Part shown: positions 45,244 through 53,778 of the stretch, in pieces
Numbering within the stretch: position 1 is the first letter of the stretch
Layout: the number at the start of each line of letters is the position of its first letter
Origin: Bryopsis sp. KO-2023
Taxonomy: Eukaryota > Chlorophyta > Ulvophyceae > Bryopsidales > Bryopsidaceae
Assembly: GCA_030272585.1 (NCBI GenBank)
Contig: BSYQ01000010.1
Coordinates: 3,534,001 to 3,598,000 of the forward strand
DNA length: 64,000 nt
Reading direction: 5' to 3'
Made by a program: the position numbers and the translations under genes
Notes under the pieces: model-generated
The model's database searches: none
The model's input: the letters and a program-made list of their open reading frames with translations, nothing else
What the model was told of the DNA's origin: nothing

Positions 45244-46602
45244 CTATTTCTGCGACCTGGTCCTCGGCCCATGCCTCTTGGACGATGCTGGGCTTTGTGG
45301 AGGGAGCGGAATGCGAGTCGCCGAGGAAGGTGCGGATGGTTGGTCTGGTGATGGTGGTGGATGGCTCTGCTGGCGGTGCGATCTGGCCGGTCCTGGGAGT
45401 TCCAAGCCGAGAGCCTGGAAATACTGGTCGTTCCAGGTGCCGACCTGTTCTTTAAGCTTGCCCGGCCAGCGACCTTTCAGCGATGCCTTGGTGCAGCTTG
45501 GACAATCCGGGAGTGGGGCGTCGAATGGAAGGATCGGCTTGACGCCTTGGGTTCCCTCGCCGATGAGATCCTGGATGCGCGGGAGGTAAGGTCCTCCCGA
45601 CTCGTCGGCCGAGATGAGGGCTCCTGCCCTGGCTGCAATCCTGAGGCCGACGTTATGTTTCTTGCACAGGAGGTGCCCTTTCTCGCAGAGCACGCGATCC
45701 AATCCCGGACGGGGAGCTTCCCTCGGATATGCGCAAGCTGCGCATGCGAATGTGGTCGGGACGGCCGCTGGAGGTGGTGGTGGTGGTAGGGGCGTCGCTT
45801 TCGGAGGCTCCTCCGAGATGGGGTCATCCTCACTCCCTGAGAGCAGGACGGGACCAGGCTTCGGCCTCGGGGGAAGGGCATCCTCCAAATCTGCGTAGGG
45901 ATCTTCCGTGTAATCCCAGAGCTGCTGCTCATCTTCCCCCTCGGCCTCAGCCTGGTCCACCTCCATGGCCTCGTCCAGGATGAACCTCCCCACCCCTCGG
46001 CCCTTGAGCTTTCTTGACCTTTTTCGTCGTGGGACCACCACCTTCAATGGGGTTGACGATGGTCCCTCTGGTGGCCGTTCCGCAGCGACTTCCTCTTGTA
46101 CCGAGTCCTCCACCGTCTCGGTTTCCACGTGTTCTTTTCCTTTTTCCTGGGCCGGAGGTTGGTCCATGTCCATACGCTGCAGCCCACGATTGAGAGTGTC
46201 GATAGCCTCGGTCATTGCTGTTTTCGCCAGCCTTTCCCTTTCCTGCCCCCACACTGCTGCTTGCCGAAACGCATCCAAGCGCTGCGTTTTCAGCTGTTCC
46301 TCCAACTGAGCCACTTTCTCCTCAGCGGCTTTTGCCCGCTTCTCCGCCTCGTTGGCCCTATTTTGCCATTCGGCGAGTTCGGCCTCGAGCTTGTTCTTCT
46401 GCTCAGTGGACTGTCGCGCGTCCTGCAGAAATCGCTCCAAGTTGGCCGCTGTCAGATCCATGGCTCCTCTTTCCTTTCTTTTCTGTGTTCGGCCGTGTGG
46501 GCTCTCTCTCTTTTTTTTCTCTGACTCAATCAAACAAAGGCTTTCTGTAGCGCCTTCGTTACTTCTCCTTAAATTCGCCGATGAGGTACTGGTCAGACAC
46601 AT
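45244..46602 (-). CDS. Extra 3' ORF of the chromovirus (coiled coil, Cys/His)
   Basis: 452 codons, downstream of pol on the same strand. The likely start is the Met at 46461 (MDLTAANLERFLQDARQS), or 46602. The N-terminal ~90 residues form a charged coiled coil. The middle is acidic and Pro-rich with a basic patch (VVPRRKRSRKLKGRG). The C-terminal part has Cys/His pairs (FACAACAYP; VLCEKGHLLCKKHN; LPDCPSCTKAS) that could bind zinc, then a Ser/Pro-rich tail. No signal peptide or membrane span is seen, so it is not an obvious envelope protein. Accessory ORFs at this place exist in some plant and algal gypsy elements; the function here is unknown. Confidence 0.72.
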   Translation of the reverse strand: MCLTSTSSANLRRSNEGATESLCLIESEKKKRESPHGRTQKRKERGAMDLTAANLERFLQDARQSTEQKNKLEAELAEWQNRANEAEKRAKAAEEKVAQLEEQLKTQRLDAFRQAAVWGQERERLAKTAMTEAIDTLNRGLQRMDMDQPPAQEKGKEHVETETVEDSVQEEVAAERPPEGPSSTPLKVVVPRRKRSRKLKGRGVGRFILDEAMEVDQAEAEGEDEQQLWDYTEDPYADLEDALPPRPKPGPVLLSGSEDDPISEEPPKATPLPPPPPPAAVPTTFACAACAYPREAPRPGLDRVLCEKGHLLCKKHNVGLRIAARAGALISADESGGPYLPRIQDLIGEGTQGVKPILPFDAPLPDCPSCTKASLKGRWPGKLKEQVGTWNDQYFQALGLELPGPARSHRQQSHPPPSPDQPSAPSSATRIPLPPQSPASSKRHGPRTRSQK

Positions 46603-46780
46603 TGCGCAACTGAAAGGTACACTTTGATGTGACGAGGGATGGGAATTCCCTCCGAACTTCCGAGGTACCGCCTCGTTTGAGGTACCGTCCCATTCCGGCC
46701 GAGGTTGACCTCATCAGTTCGTCATCATGACTTCCAACTCCCCCATCACCCTCGTCAGTTGCATCAGAAGCTTCCTCCAG

Positions 46781-49700
46781 TCATGCTCGGCCCGTTCGTG
46801 CAACGAACTCGGCCAGCAGATCTGAACAATGTGTCAGACTCTCCTTCGGCTCCCATGTTGCCTCATGGGGTTGGTATCCTTTCCAGCAAACCAAATAACG
46901 TTTTCCTCTTCCCTTTCCTTTCTCCCTGACAATAGCCTCCACTTCGTATTCCTCTTCTCCATCCAGCTCATCGATGAGAGCCGGGCCGGGAGGTGCATCC
47001 CGCACGAACTCCTCGGACCGCTTGTATTCCTTGAGCTTGGAGACGTGGAATGTAGGGTGAAGCCTCCAGCCTGGTGGGAGGTCGAGCCTATAGGCCACTG
47101 GTGATATTACGGCCTCAACTTTGAACGGCCCGATGAACCTTCGCCTGACCTTGGCCGGAATGTGCTTGGTTACGGCCAAAGGGAGGTGGGCACTTCGGAG
47201 GCAAACCTCCTGTCCCACTGCGAATTCCACATGTCGCCTCTTTTTGTTGGCGCTCTCACACATGGTCTCCTGGGCCGAAGCGTAGTTTGCTTTGGCCTCC
47301 TCCAGGTCTCGGTTCATTCGGCTCACCATGGCCTCGGCCGCCTCCACGTTGGTACTCGGCCGGTCGGCCTCCAAGCCTCTTGGGTGTTGCCCATACATCA
47401 GGTAGAAAGGGGTGTATTTGGTGCTGGCGTTGACCGAATTGTTTGCAGCAAATTCGGCCGTGCTGAGGTATTCGCTCCATGTCTCCGGCCTCGCTTCAAT
47501 GTAGGGCCGAAGGAAGTTCTCCAGTGTTCGGATTGTTACTTCGCTCTGTCCATCAGATTGCGGATGGTGAGCGGTCGACATCCTTAGATCGGTGCCCACG
47601 AGCCGAAACAACTCCTTGTAGAACTGGCTCGTAAATCTTGGGTCTCGATCGGAGACTATGACTTCTGGTATCCCTGAGGTTGGGAATACCTTGGAGAGAA
47701 AGAGTTCGGCATATCCTTTCGCCGAAACCTCCTTGGTGCACGGGACGAACTTGCACATCTTCGTGAGCCGATCCACAAAGACAGCCACGGCCGTGTACCC
47801 GTTAGACTTCGGTAAGTCGGTAACGAGGTCGGTCGTCAGCTGCTCCCACTTGTAGGCCGGAACCGGCAGAGGGTGTAGCAACCCTTTCTGCTTGGAATTC
47901 TCGGTCTTCATCATCTGGCAAGTGGGGCACGATTCGACATAGTGGTTCACGGCTCGGCGCCAGCCTTTCCACCAATGTCTTCGGCTCACAAGCTCGGCTG
48001 TCCGAGCTTTCCCTGGATGTCCCGCCATCGGCACATCGTGGTGGTCGTGCAATACCACCTGGCGTTTAGAAACCGGCACAACGAGTTTCGGCTCGGCTCC
48101 AACGTCCTTGGCTTGATACATGAGCAGTCCATCTGGGGTCAGGGTGTACCCCTGCACTGCTCGTCCCTCTTCAAGTTTGGTCACGATTGGTCGAAGAATA
48201 GGGTCCTCCTTTATGGCGGCTTGCCAGTCTTGTGCCTCCCCGGGCGAGATTTTGGCCCCCAAAATCGCATTGAGCCGGAGTTGTGGCTTGCGAGAAAGCG
48301 CATCGGCCACAAAATTGGCTCGGCCCGGAAGATATAAAATCTTCGGCTTGATAGACTGGAACGATCCAGACTTCAACCAACGCGTTTGAGTCCGTGAAAG
48401 GACGCGTTGCTGTAGAAAATGGGTAGCTGGGAGGTGATCCGTATACACCGTAGTTCCACCAGGAGCTCCTTCCAGGTAGTGACGCCATTGGGCGAGAGCA
48501 TAGGAGATGCCCAATAGTTCCCTTTCGTAGGCCGAATACTTCTGCTCGGCTGAGTTCAGGGAACGGCTCAAAAATGCAATGGGCTGATAACCTTCCTCCT
48601 TGCTGCCCTGCATTAAGGTAGCTCCCAATGCGAAGTCCGATGCATCCGTGGCAACAACATACGGCTTGGCCGGGTCCGGGATCAAGAGTACTGGGGCCGA
48701 AGTGAGTCGGTCCTTGAGCTCTTGAAACGCTGCTGTCTGGGCCGGACCCCATTCCCAGGCTTGGTCCTTCTTGACGAGCTTCTGGATGGGAGCAGCAATC
48801 CTTGAAAACTCCCTGATGAAGCGTCGGTAGTAGGACACCATGCCCAGAAAACTCCGCACTTCCGGCACAGACTGTAGGGGCTTCCAATCTTGAATGGCTT
48901 GGGTCTTGCTGCGATGAGGGGAGATGCCGTCGGCCGAAATCCAATGCCCCACGAAATCCAGTTCTTTGACGGCGATGGAACACTTTGACGCCTTCGCGTA
49001 GAGCTGATGCTCGGCCAGCTTGTCCAGCACGAGCCGAAGGTGCTCCGCGTGTTCCTCCTCCGTTTTACTGTAGACGATGATGTCGTCCAGGAAGACCACA
49101 AGAAACTTATCGTGGAAATCCCGGAAGAGGTCGTTCACCATCGCCATGAACTGCGGGGGTGCATTCGTTAGGCCGAAGGGCACTACTTTGTATTCGTAGT
49201 GCCCATAACGGGTCCGAAAAGCGGTCTTCTCCTGATCTTCGGCCCGGATGGGCATCTGCCAATACCCCGAGCGCAAGTCCAGCCGAGTGAAGATTTTGGC
49301 TCCCTGGAGGCGGTCCAATAATTCTTCAGGGAGAGGGAGTGGGTAGCGGTTTTTGACCGTCCGCTGGTTGATCCATCGGTAGTCAATACAAAAACGAAGC
49401 CCTCCGTCCTTCTTGTTGGCGAAAAGAATGGGGGCGCCCCACGGGCTCTTTGAGGGCCGAATCAGCTCCCGGTCCAACATGTAGTCGAGCTGTTTTCGGA
49501 CCTCCGCGAGTTCGGCTGGAGAGAGCTTGTACATAGGCCGAAAGATCGGCTTAGTTCCTTCCTCCAGTTCGATCTCGAATTCATGACCGTTCCTGACCGG
49601 TGGTGGTCCTTTAGGAAGGTCAGAAGCGAATACTCGCTTGTAGTCCGTTAAGAGCTGGGTGATCGCTTTTGAGAGCTCGGGCCGAACTAACTTGCTGATA

Positions 49701-50746
49701 TCATCTTTGGTGTGTTCATCGTTTTGTTCGGCCTCGGCTTCGGTAACCACTACCATCACAACGTCTCCCTGTCCCGCACGCGCATCCCTCATTATCTTGG
49801 CCGCGGATGTCTGTTCCATGTCGCCCACACTCATAGTCTCGGTGGGTCGAGGCTTGCCCGAGATAGCTAGAGGAAGAGAAATCCTTGTCTTCCCCCGCTG
49901 AACCGAGATTGTCCGTGTCCGAAAGCAGAGATCGGGGTTTTCGGCCACAAGCCACGGGATGCCCAAAATCATCTCGTATGCCATGTCGGGAAAGATATGG
50001 AAATCCGCGACAAAAGTGGCTCGGCCCGATCGAAATCGAACATGTTCGGCTCGGCCCCGGGTTGAGCCCTTGGAACCATCCGCCATGACCAGGGTGCGGT
50101 GCTCTCCGGTTGCCTCCAATTCCAGTCGTGCTTGAGTTGCCGTTGAGATGTAGTTTTCCCAACTTCCGCTATCCACATACGCTTTCACCGGTCGGTCTCC
50201 AACTTGAATGGCTATCTCGAAGCCAGTAAACCGCCCTTTGGAACAGGTGTTTCCTGTCCTGGCGATGTAGGAAAAATTGTCGGCCACTGCAGAGTCGGCG
50301 CGACTGAGTGCCCCCGGCACTTGAGAAAAATTTGAACCATCCATCCCTCGGTTGCCTTGCGGGCCGAGCTGTACAGTGGATGGTGGTTCCCCTGATGATA
50401 CCCCAGGCCGTGCGTGGCCAGTATCATCCGCTCCTTCACTGAGTCCTGTTCCATGGGACTCGGCTCGCGCTGCAGTATTGGAACTATGCGAGCTGGAGCT
50501 AGTGTCTTTCCGTTTTTCATGCTCTTCCGCCTTGTCCGGCCAAGTAACTCTCTTGGTCATTTTTCTATCATCTATTCCTTCTGCTTGCTCCTCCCCAAAA
50601 TCTTCCGGAACCTCGGCCCTGGTACCACCCGCATCTGTGTCCAGGGTAGGTGGCCTCGCGCCCCGGACCTTCAGTTTATCGAACGCTTTGCGGCCGAGAG
50701 CTTGGGACAATTTCTGATCCCATGATCTCCTCCGCACAAGTAGCAT
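46781..50746 (-). CDS. Chromovirus Pol: protease, RT, RNase H, integrase, chromodomain
   Basis: 1321 codons, fully open. Order seen: aspartic protease (AYVDSGSWENYIS, ~190); reverse transcriptase (~380-560: PSKSPWGAPILFANKKDGG, PFGLTNAPPQFM, catalytic FLDD in VVFLDDIIVYS); RNase H (~660-790: VVATDASDFALGATL, YSAYERELLGI, FVADALSRK); integrase (~890-1190: HHCC finger ending CPTCQMM, Asp in TDLVTDLP, Asp in SDRDPRF, Glu in SDGQSEVT) with a GPF module (RRFIGPFKVE); C-terminal chromodomain (EEEYEVEAIVREK, RYLVCWKGY, ATWEPKESL). The chromodomain targets insertion to marked chromatin in chromoviruses. It overlaps the Gag ORF by 76 nt in the -1 frame; the first Met may not be used. Confidence 0.96.
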   Translation of the reverse strand: MLLVRRRSWDQKLSQALGRKAFDKLKVRGARPPTLDTDAGGTRAEVPEDFGEEQAEGIDDRKMTKRVTWPDKAEEHEKRKDTSSSSHSSNTAARAESHGTGLSEGADDTGHARPGVSSGEPPSTVQLGPQGNRGMDGSNFSQVPGALSRADSAVADNFSYIARTGNTCSKGRFTGFEIAIQVGDRPVKAYVDSGSWENYISTATQARLELEATGEHRTLVMADGSKGSTRGRAEHVRFRSGRATFVADFHIFPDMAYEMILGIPWLVAENPDLCFRTRTISVQRGKTRISLPLAISGKPRPTETMSVGDMEQTSAAKIMRDARAGQGDVVMVVVTEAEAEQNDEHTKDDISKLVRPELSKAITQLLTDYKRVFASDLPKGPPPVRNGHEFEIELEEGTKPIFRPMYKLSPAELAEVRKQLDYMLDRELIRPSKSPWGAPILFANKKDGGLRFCIDYRWINQRTVKNRYPLPLPEELLDRLQGAKIFTRLDLRSGYWQMPIRAEDQEKTAFRTRYGHYEYKVVPFGLTNAPPQFMAMVNDLFRDFHDKFLVVFLDDIIVYSKTEEEHAEHLRLVLDKLAEHQLYAKASKCSIAVKELDFVGHWISADGISPHRSKTQAIQDWKPLQSVPEVRSFLGMVSYYRRFIREFSRIAAPIQKLVKKDQAWEWGPAQTAAFQELKDRLTSAPVLLIPDPAKPYVVATDASDFALGATLMQGSKEEGYQPIAFLSRSLNSAEQKYSAYERELLGISYALAQWRHYLEGAPGGTTVYTDHLPATHFLQQRVLSRTQTRWLKSGSFQSIKPKILYLPGRANFVADALSRKPQLRLNAILGAKISPGEAQDWQAAIKEDPILRPIVTKLEEGRAVQGYTLTPDGLLMYQAKDVGAEPKLVVPVSKRQVVLHDHHDVPMAGHPGKARTAELVSRRHWWKGWRRAVNHYVESCPTCQMMKTENSKQKGLLHPLPVPAYKWEQLTTDLVTDLPKSNGYTAVAVFVDRLTKMCKFVPCTKEVSAKGYAELFLSKVFPTSGIPEVIVSDRDPRFTSQFYKELFRLVGTDLRMSTAHHPQSDGQSEVTIRTLENFLRPYIEARPETWSEYLSTAEFAANNSVNASTKYTPFYLMYGQHPRGLEADRPSTNVEAAEAMVSRMNRDLEEAKANYASAQETMCESANKKRRHVEFAVGQEVCLRSAHLPLAVTKHIPAKVRRRFIGPFKVEAVISPVAYRLDLPPGWRLHPTFHVSKLKEYKRSEEFVRDAPPGPALIDELDGEEEYEVEAIVREKGKGRGKRYLVCWKGYQPHEATWEPKESLTHCSDLLAEFVARTGRA

Positions 50747-52929
50747 GATATTCCACCCCGGCCTCCTCTTCCACTTGGTGTGGTAGATCGGCCTCCACCT
50801 CCTCGTCCTCCAAATCTTCCCCCACTGCGGCCACGGCCTCGGCCTCGGCCTCGGCTTGAACCTCCCCGGCCGCGGTTTCCACCAATGTAGTTGAGACGAT
50901 CATCTCCGGCTTTGTCGCCAATACTGTTAACTCTTGATCTTCGATTCCAACGCTGATGACCTCCTCCACCACGGCCTCCACTCGAGTTATGAAGTCCACG
51001 GATACCATCGAGCCGTTCGGCCATTTCGATAGCGGCTTGCACGTCGTCACGGATGAAGCCAACAACTTGACTTCGGATCGGTTCACGCAAGCCTGCGGTG
51101 AATGCGCTATATGCCTCCGCTTCACTCATATCCGGGATCCTGAAACAAACGCTGTTATAGCGCTTGATGTAGTCCTTCACTGAGGTCGTCTGCCTCAGGG
51201 TTCGTAACTCGACTCGGGCGTGTTCAGAGGTTGTCGTCGGTTGGAACAGTTTTCGAGCCTCCTCGGCCCACGAGCGCCAATCGGCAAATGGCTGTCTTCG
51301 GCCCTCCATTACTTTGAGCTCGGTCAAATTCATCCATTCGGCTGCAGGGCCCTCCGTGTTGGCACAGATGACCTGAAGCCATAGCTCTTCTGGAATGGCC
51401 TGGGCACGAAACCATCGGCCCATGCGCATCAGCCAGTCCGTGACATTCGCGGTGCCGTTGAAAGCTCGTGGCATTGGTATCTTGACTTGTCTCAATCCAT
51501 TGCCTCCGGCTGCTGGTGGCCCTCCAGGTAATTGTGGTCCAAATGGTCCTCCCGGTCCGCCAGGTCCTCCGGGACCTCCAGGTCCGTTCGGCCCGCCGCC
51601 AGGTCCATTTGGTCCTCCTCCCGGTCCATTCGGCCCACCAGGTCCATTCGGCCCACCAGATCCTCCTGGTCCATTCGGCCCGCCACCTCCATCACCATCG
51701 TCCCCGCCTCCTCCTCCTGGCCGCCGTCTTCTTGGAGCGTCTCGGAATCCGGAGTTGGGGTCTTGCTGTCCAACTGAGGCATAGGAACCCAGGCCCGCAA
51801 ACGGGTCCGTTCCCGAATTGAATCCGACAGCTCCAACTCCCTGTGGTTGACTGGGTCCAGGGGGTGGTTCTTGACGTGGTGCCATAGGAGGTCCTTGGCC
51901 GGATGGCGGTGTAGGATTGGTGGCTTGGTTCTGGCCGCTGGGTGGCCTTGCGGCGGCCGCTGGGTCTCTTCGGCTCGGCCTCGGCCCGCCCGTTGGTGCA
52001 GAACCGGGCTCTCGAATGACAGGTCCTGGTGGTGGTCCGGCTCGCCGTTGGCTGGGCACTCCACTGGGTGGCACGAGAATCGGTACCGCGGGTGCGTTGC
52101 TGACGATAGGGGAAACAAGGGGCACGTCTTGAAAACTGGAAGACGGGGGTGGTCCGGGTGGCGCTTGTGTAGTTTGGGTCACAGTTTGGGTTCCGGCTCC
52201 GGCCATGTACACAGGAATGACTTGGGGCTGCGCTGGAACTTGCTTGGACCATAACTTCACGAGCTCGTCCACGGATGGGTAGTCTTCCCGTAGACACTTT
52301 GTTTCGACCCCGAGCGTCTCGACAGCGGCCCGCTGGTCTGCCACTTGCAACGTGAGCCTTTCGGTCCGGGCTCCAAGGTCTTGGAAATCTTGAGCTGCCT
52401 TGGCGGCTGCACGTTCTTGGGCCAGGTGCATTCGTTCTTCCATTTCGGCCACAAGGTGCCCGTTCTCGGCTTTGAGGTGCTCGAGCCGTCGGATGAACTC
52501 CTCTTCCAGCCGAACGCGGTCCTCCCAGTGATGGTCCTCCAGTTCGGCTCTTTGGTTCTCGAGGGCCGTGTTCATAGCTTCGGCTTGCTCGTTGGCCACT
52601 TGCCATTGTCGAGCTTCGGCTTCCTCGCGGGTGTGGTGGAGTTCTCCTCGCACTTCGTTGAGTGCTTGGTACAGCTCGGCCTGAGTACGTCCCGCCCATT
52701 CTTCGGTGTTGGCCGCCAGCTGGGCTACGGTGATAGAGGTCTCGTCTTGGTTCACCTCCACGTGGTGCACGTTCTGGACGTTGTGCTGGATATTGTTTTG
52801 CACAAATACGCCTTGCACCGGAGGGGGATCTTCTTCGGTCCCCAGGCTCATACTGTCCCCAGCGCTCATCTCCTCCACTCCGTCGGGATAGGCGATGGCT
52901 TCGGCTGGCTCGTACGGTATGAGGTCCAT
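50671..52929 (-). CDS. Chromovirus Gag with zinc knuckle
   Basis: 752 codons from ATG 52929. The N-terminal ~230 residues are Gln/Glu-rich coiled coil. A Pro-rich stretch follows, then a long Gly/Pro/Asn repeat (GGPNGPGGPGG-type, around residues 400-470). The Gag core follows with the retrotransposon capsid pattern (WLMRMGRWFRAQAIPEE, AEWMNLTEL, RTLRQTTSVKDYIKRYNSV). An RGG-rich basic segment and a CCHC knuckle (CYLCGGDHGIRNC; CX2CX3HX4C) sit near the end. It packages the element RNA. It is in the -1 frame relative to the upstream ORF0 and overlaps it by 64 nt. Confidence 0.92.
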   Translation of the reverse strand: MDLIPYEPAEAIAYPDGVEEMSAGDSMSLGTEEDPPPVQGVFVQNNIQHNVQNVHHVEVNQDETSITVAQLAANTEEWAGRTQAELYQALNEVRGELHHTREEAEARQWQVANEQAEAMNTALENQRAELEDHHWEDRVRLEEEFIRRLEHLKAENGHLVAEMEERMHLAQERAAAKAAQDFQDLGARTERLTLQVADQRAAVETLGVETKCLREDYPSVDELVKLWSKQVPAQPQVIPVYMAGAGTQTVTQTTQAPPGPPPSSSFQDVPLVSPIVSNAPAVPILVPPSGVPSQRRAGPPPGPVIREPGSAPTGGPRPSRRDPAAAARPPSGQNQATNPTPPSGQGPPMAPRQEPPPGPSQPQGVGAVGFNSGTDPFAGLGSYASVGQQDPNSGFRDAPRRRRPGGGGGDDGDGGGGPNGPGGSGGPNGPGGPNGPGGGPNGPGGGPNGPGGPGGPGGPGGPFGPQLPGGPPAAGGNGLRQVKIPMPRAFNGTANVTDWLMRMGRWFRAQAIPEELWLQVICANTEGPAAEWMNLTELKVMEGRRQPFADWRSWAEEARKLFQPTTTSEHARVELRTLRQTTSVKDYIKRYNSVCFRIPDMSEAEAYSAFTAGLREPIRSQVVGFIRDDVQAAIEMAERLDGIRGLHNSSGGRGGGGHQRWNRRSRVNSIGDKAGDDRLNYIGGNRGRGGSSRGRGRGRGRSGGRFGGRGGGGRSTTPSGRGGRGGISCYLCGGDHGIRNCPKLSAAKRSIN

Positions 52930-53345
52930 GGTTGGACTCCGTGTGCGAGCCGTGGGTCCCGATTGCGAAGAGGTTCCTCGGCCGAGTTTGCCCGCCGGTT
53001 GCGTAGGTGCTCCTGGACTTCAGCGTAGAAACGCAGAAACTCCGGGTCGTTCCTTTCCTCTTCGGTGAAGCAGGAGTCACAGCTTCCGACACTTTCTGTG
53101 TCGTCGTTGTCGTTCGGCCCGGTAGGTGGTGGTACGGGGCTCGGCCTTCGAATAGGTGGTCCCTCAAGTCCGGGAGGTACGCCCTCGATAACGCTTGGGC
53201 CGCCGTAGCAAAAGGCCAGTTGGTCGATATAAAACCTTCTCCAATGTGGTGCGACCAGCTCCTCTGGCACCGTGAGATAACGGGAAGTCGGGTGTTCGTG
53301 TGTGCCGGCGGAGGACTGGGGCGAGGTAGGGTGGCTGTTCGACAT
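52866..53345 (-). CDS. ORF0 of the chromovirus leader
   Basis: 159 codons from an ATG at 53345, 46 nt inside the 5' LTR edge. Pro/Ser-rich, with an acidic segment and a DSCFTEEERNDPEFLRFYAE helix. It ends 64 nt inside the Gag ORF, so a -1 shift would fuse it to Gag; otherwise it may act as a leader ORF. No family recognised. Confidence 0.55.
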   Translation of the reverse strand: MSNSHPTSPQSSAGTHEHPTSRYLTVPEELVAPHWRRFYIDQLAFCYGGPSVIEGVPPGLEGPPIRRPSPVPPPTGPNDNDDTESVGSCDSCFTEEERNDPEFLRFYAEVQEHLRNRRANSAEEPLRNRDPRLAHGVQPWTSYRTSQPKPSPIPTEWRR

Positions 53346-53390
53346 ACGGGTGGTATGGGTCTTGGTTCCGGCTTCGGCTCCGAAACCAGT

Positions 53391-53778
53391 TGATACAAAC
53401 GTTGGAACAAATAGACTAGTCGAGTGGACTTACGTCTAGAGCACGGAATACACTTCAAAACAAGGAACTTTACAATAGTCCAAGTTACAATGAGGCTGTG
53501 GTCCGGGCCGAATAAGTATTCGGCCGGGCCGACAGCCTGTCCAACCCTTTCATCCAACTCAGTGTCCTAATGGCCCCTTGGCCGTGTCCTAATGGACCCT
53601 AAGCTGAATGTGAGGCTCCAGGCCGAACTGAGGGTTGCCACCTCAGAGGCGGCCTGGCCCTCTCCCTTATTGTGTGGCTATGATGATGGTGAGCTGGTTC
53701 GGTCCGACTACTGTCAGGCCGAACCACGTGTTGGGTGAGTGGGCCGAACCACGTGTCATACGACGGACGTTCGTATCA
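53391..53778 (-). repeat. 5' LTR of the chromovirus
   Basis: 388 bp, matching 44180-44567. The primer-binding site lies immediately inside it at about 53388-53376 (TGGTTTCGGAGCC on the minus strand). Confidence 0.95.

Larger units (their letters stand above)
44180..53778 (-). mobile_element. Ty3/gypsy chromovirus LTR retrotransposon
   Basis: 9.6 kb. LTRs of 388 bp at 44180-44567 and 53391-53778 start TGATAC and end GTATCA. Duplication CCGAA (44175-44179, 53779-53783). Minus-strand order: 5' LTR, primer site TGGTTTCGGAGCC two bases inside, ORF0, Gag, Pol, extra 3' ORF, 3' LTR. Each of ORF0, Gag and Pol overlaps the next by 64-76 nt in the -1 frame. The LTRs look identical in the parts compared and all large ORFs are open, so the insertion looks recent and possibly competent. 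Confidence 0.95.

Noticed and set aside
51500..51700. Collagen-like Gly-Pro repeat as a host gene
   Set aside because: It lies in frame inside the chromovirus Gag ORF between its coiled coil and capsid part.
51692..53557. A 621-codon minus-strand open frame over the chromovirus Gag region
   Set aside because: It runs through the 5' LTR and out of frame with Gag. Its Arg/Pro/Ser-rich translation is the shadow of the GC-rich Gag repeat.
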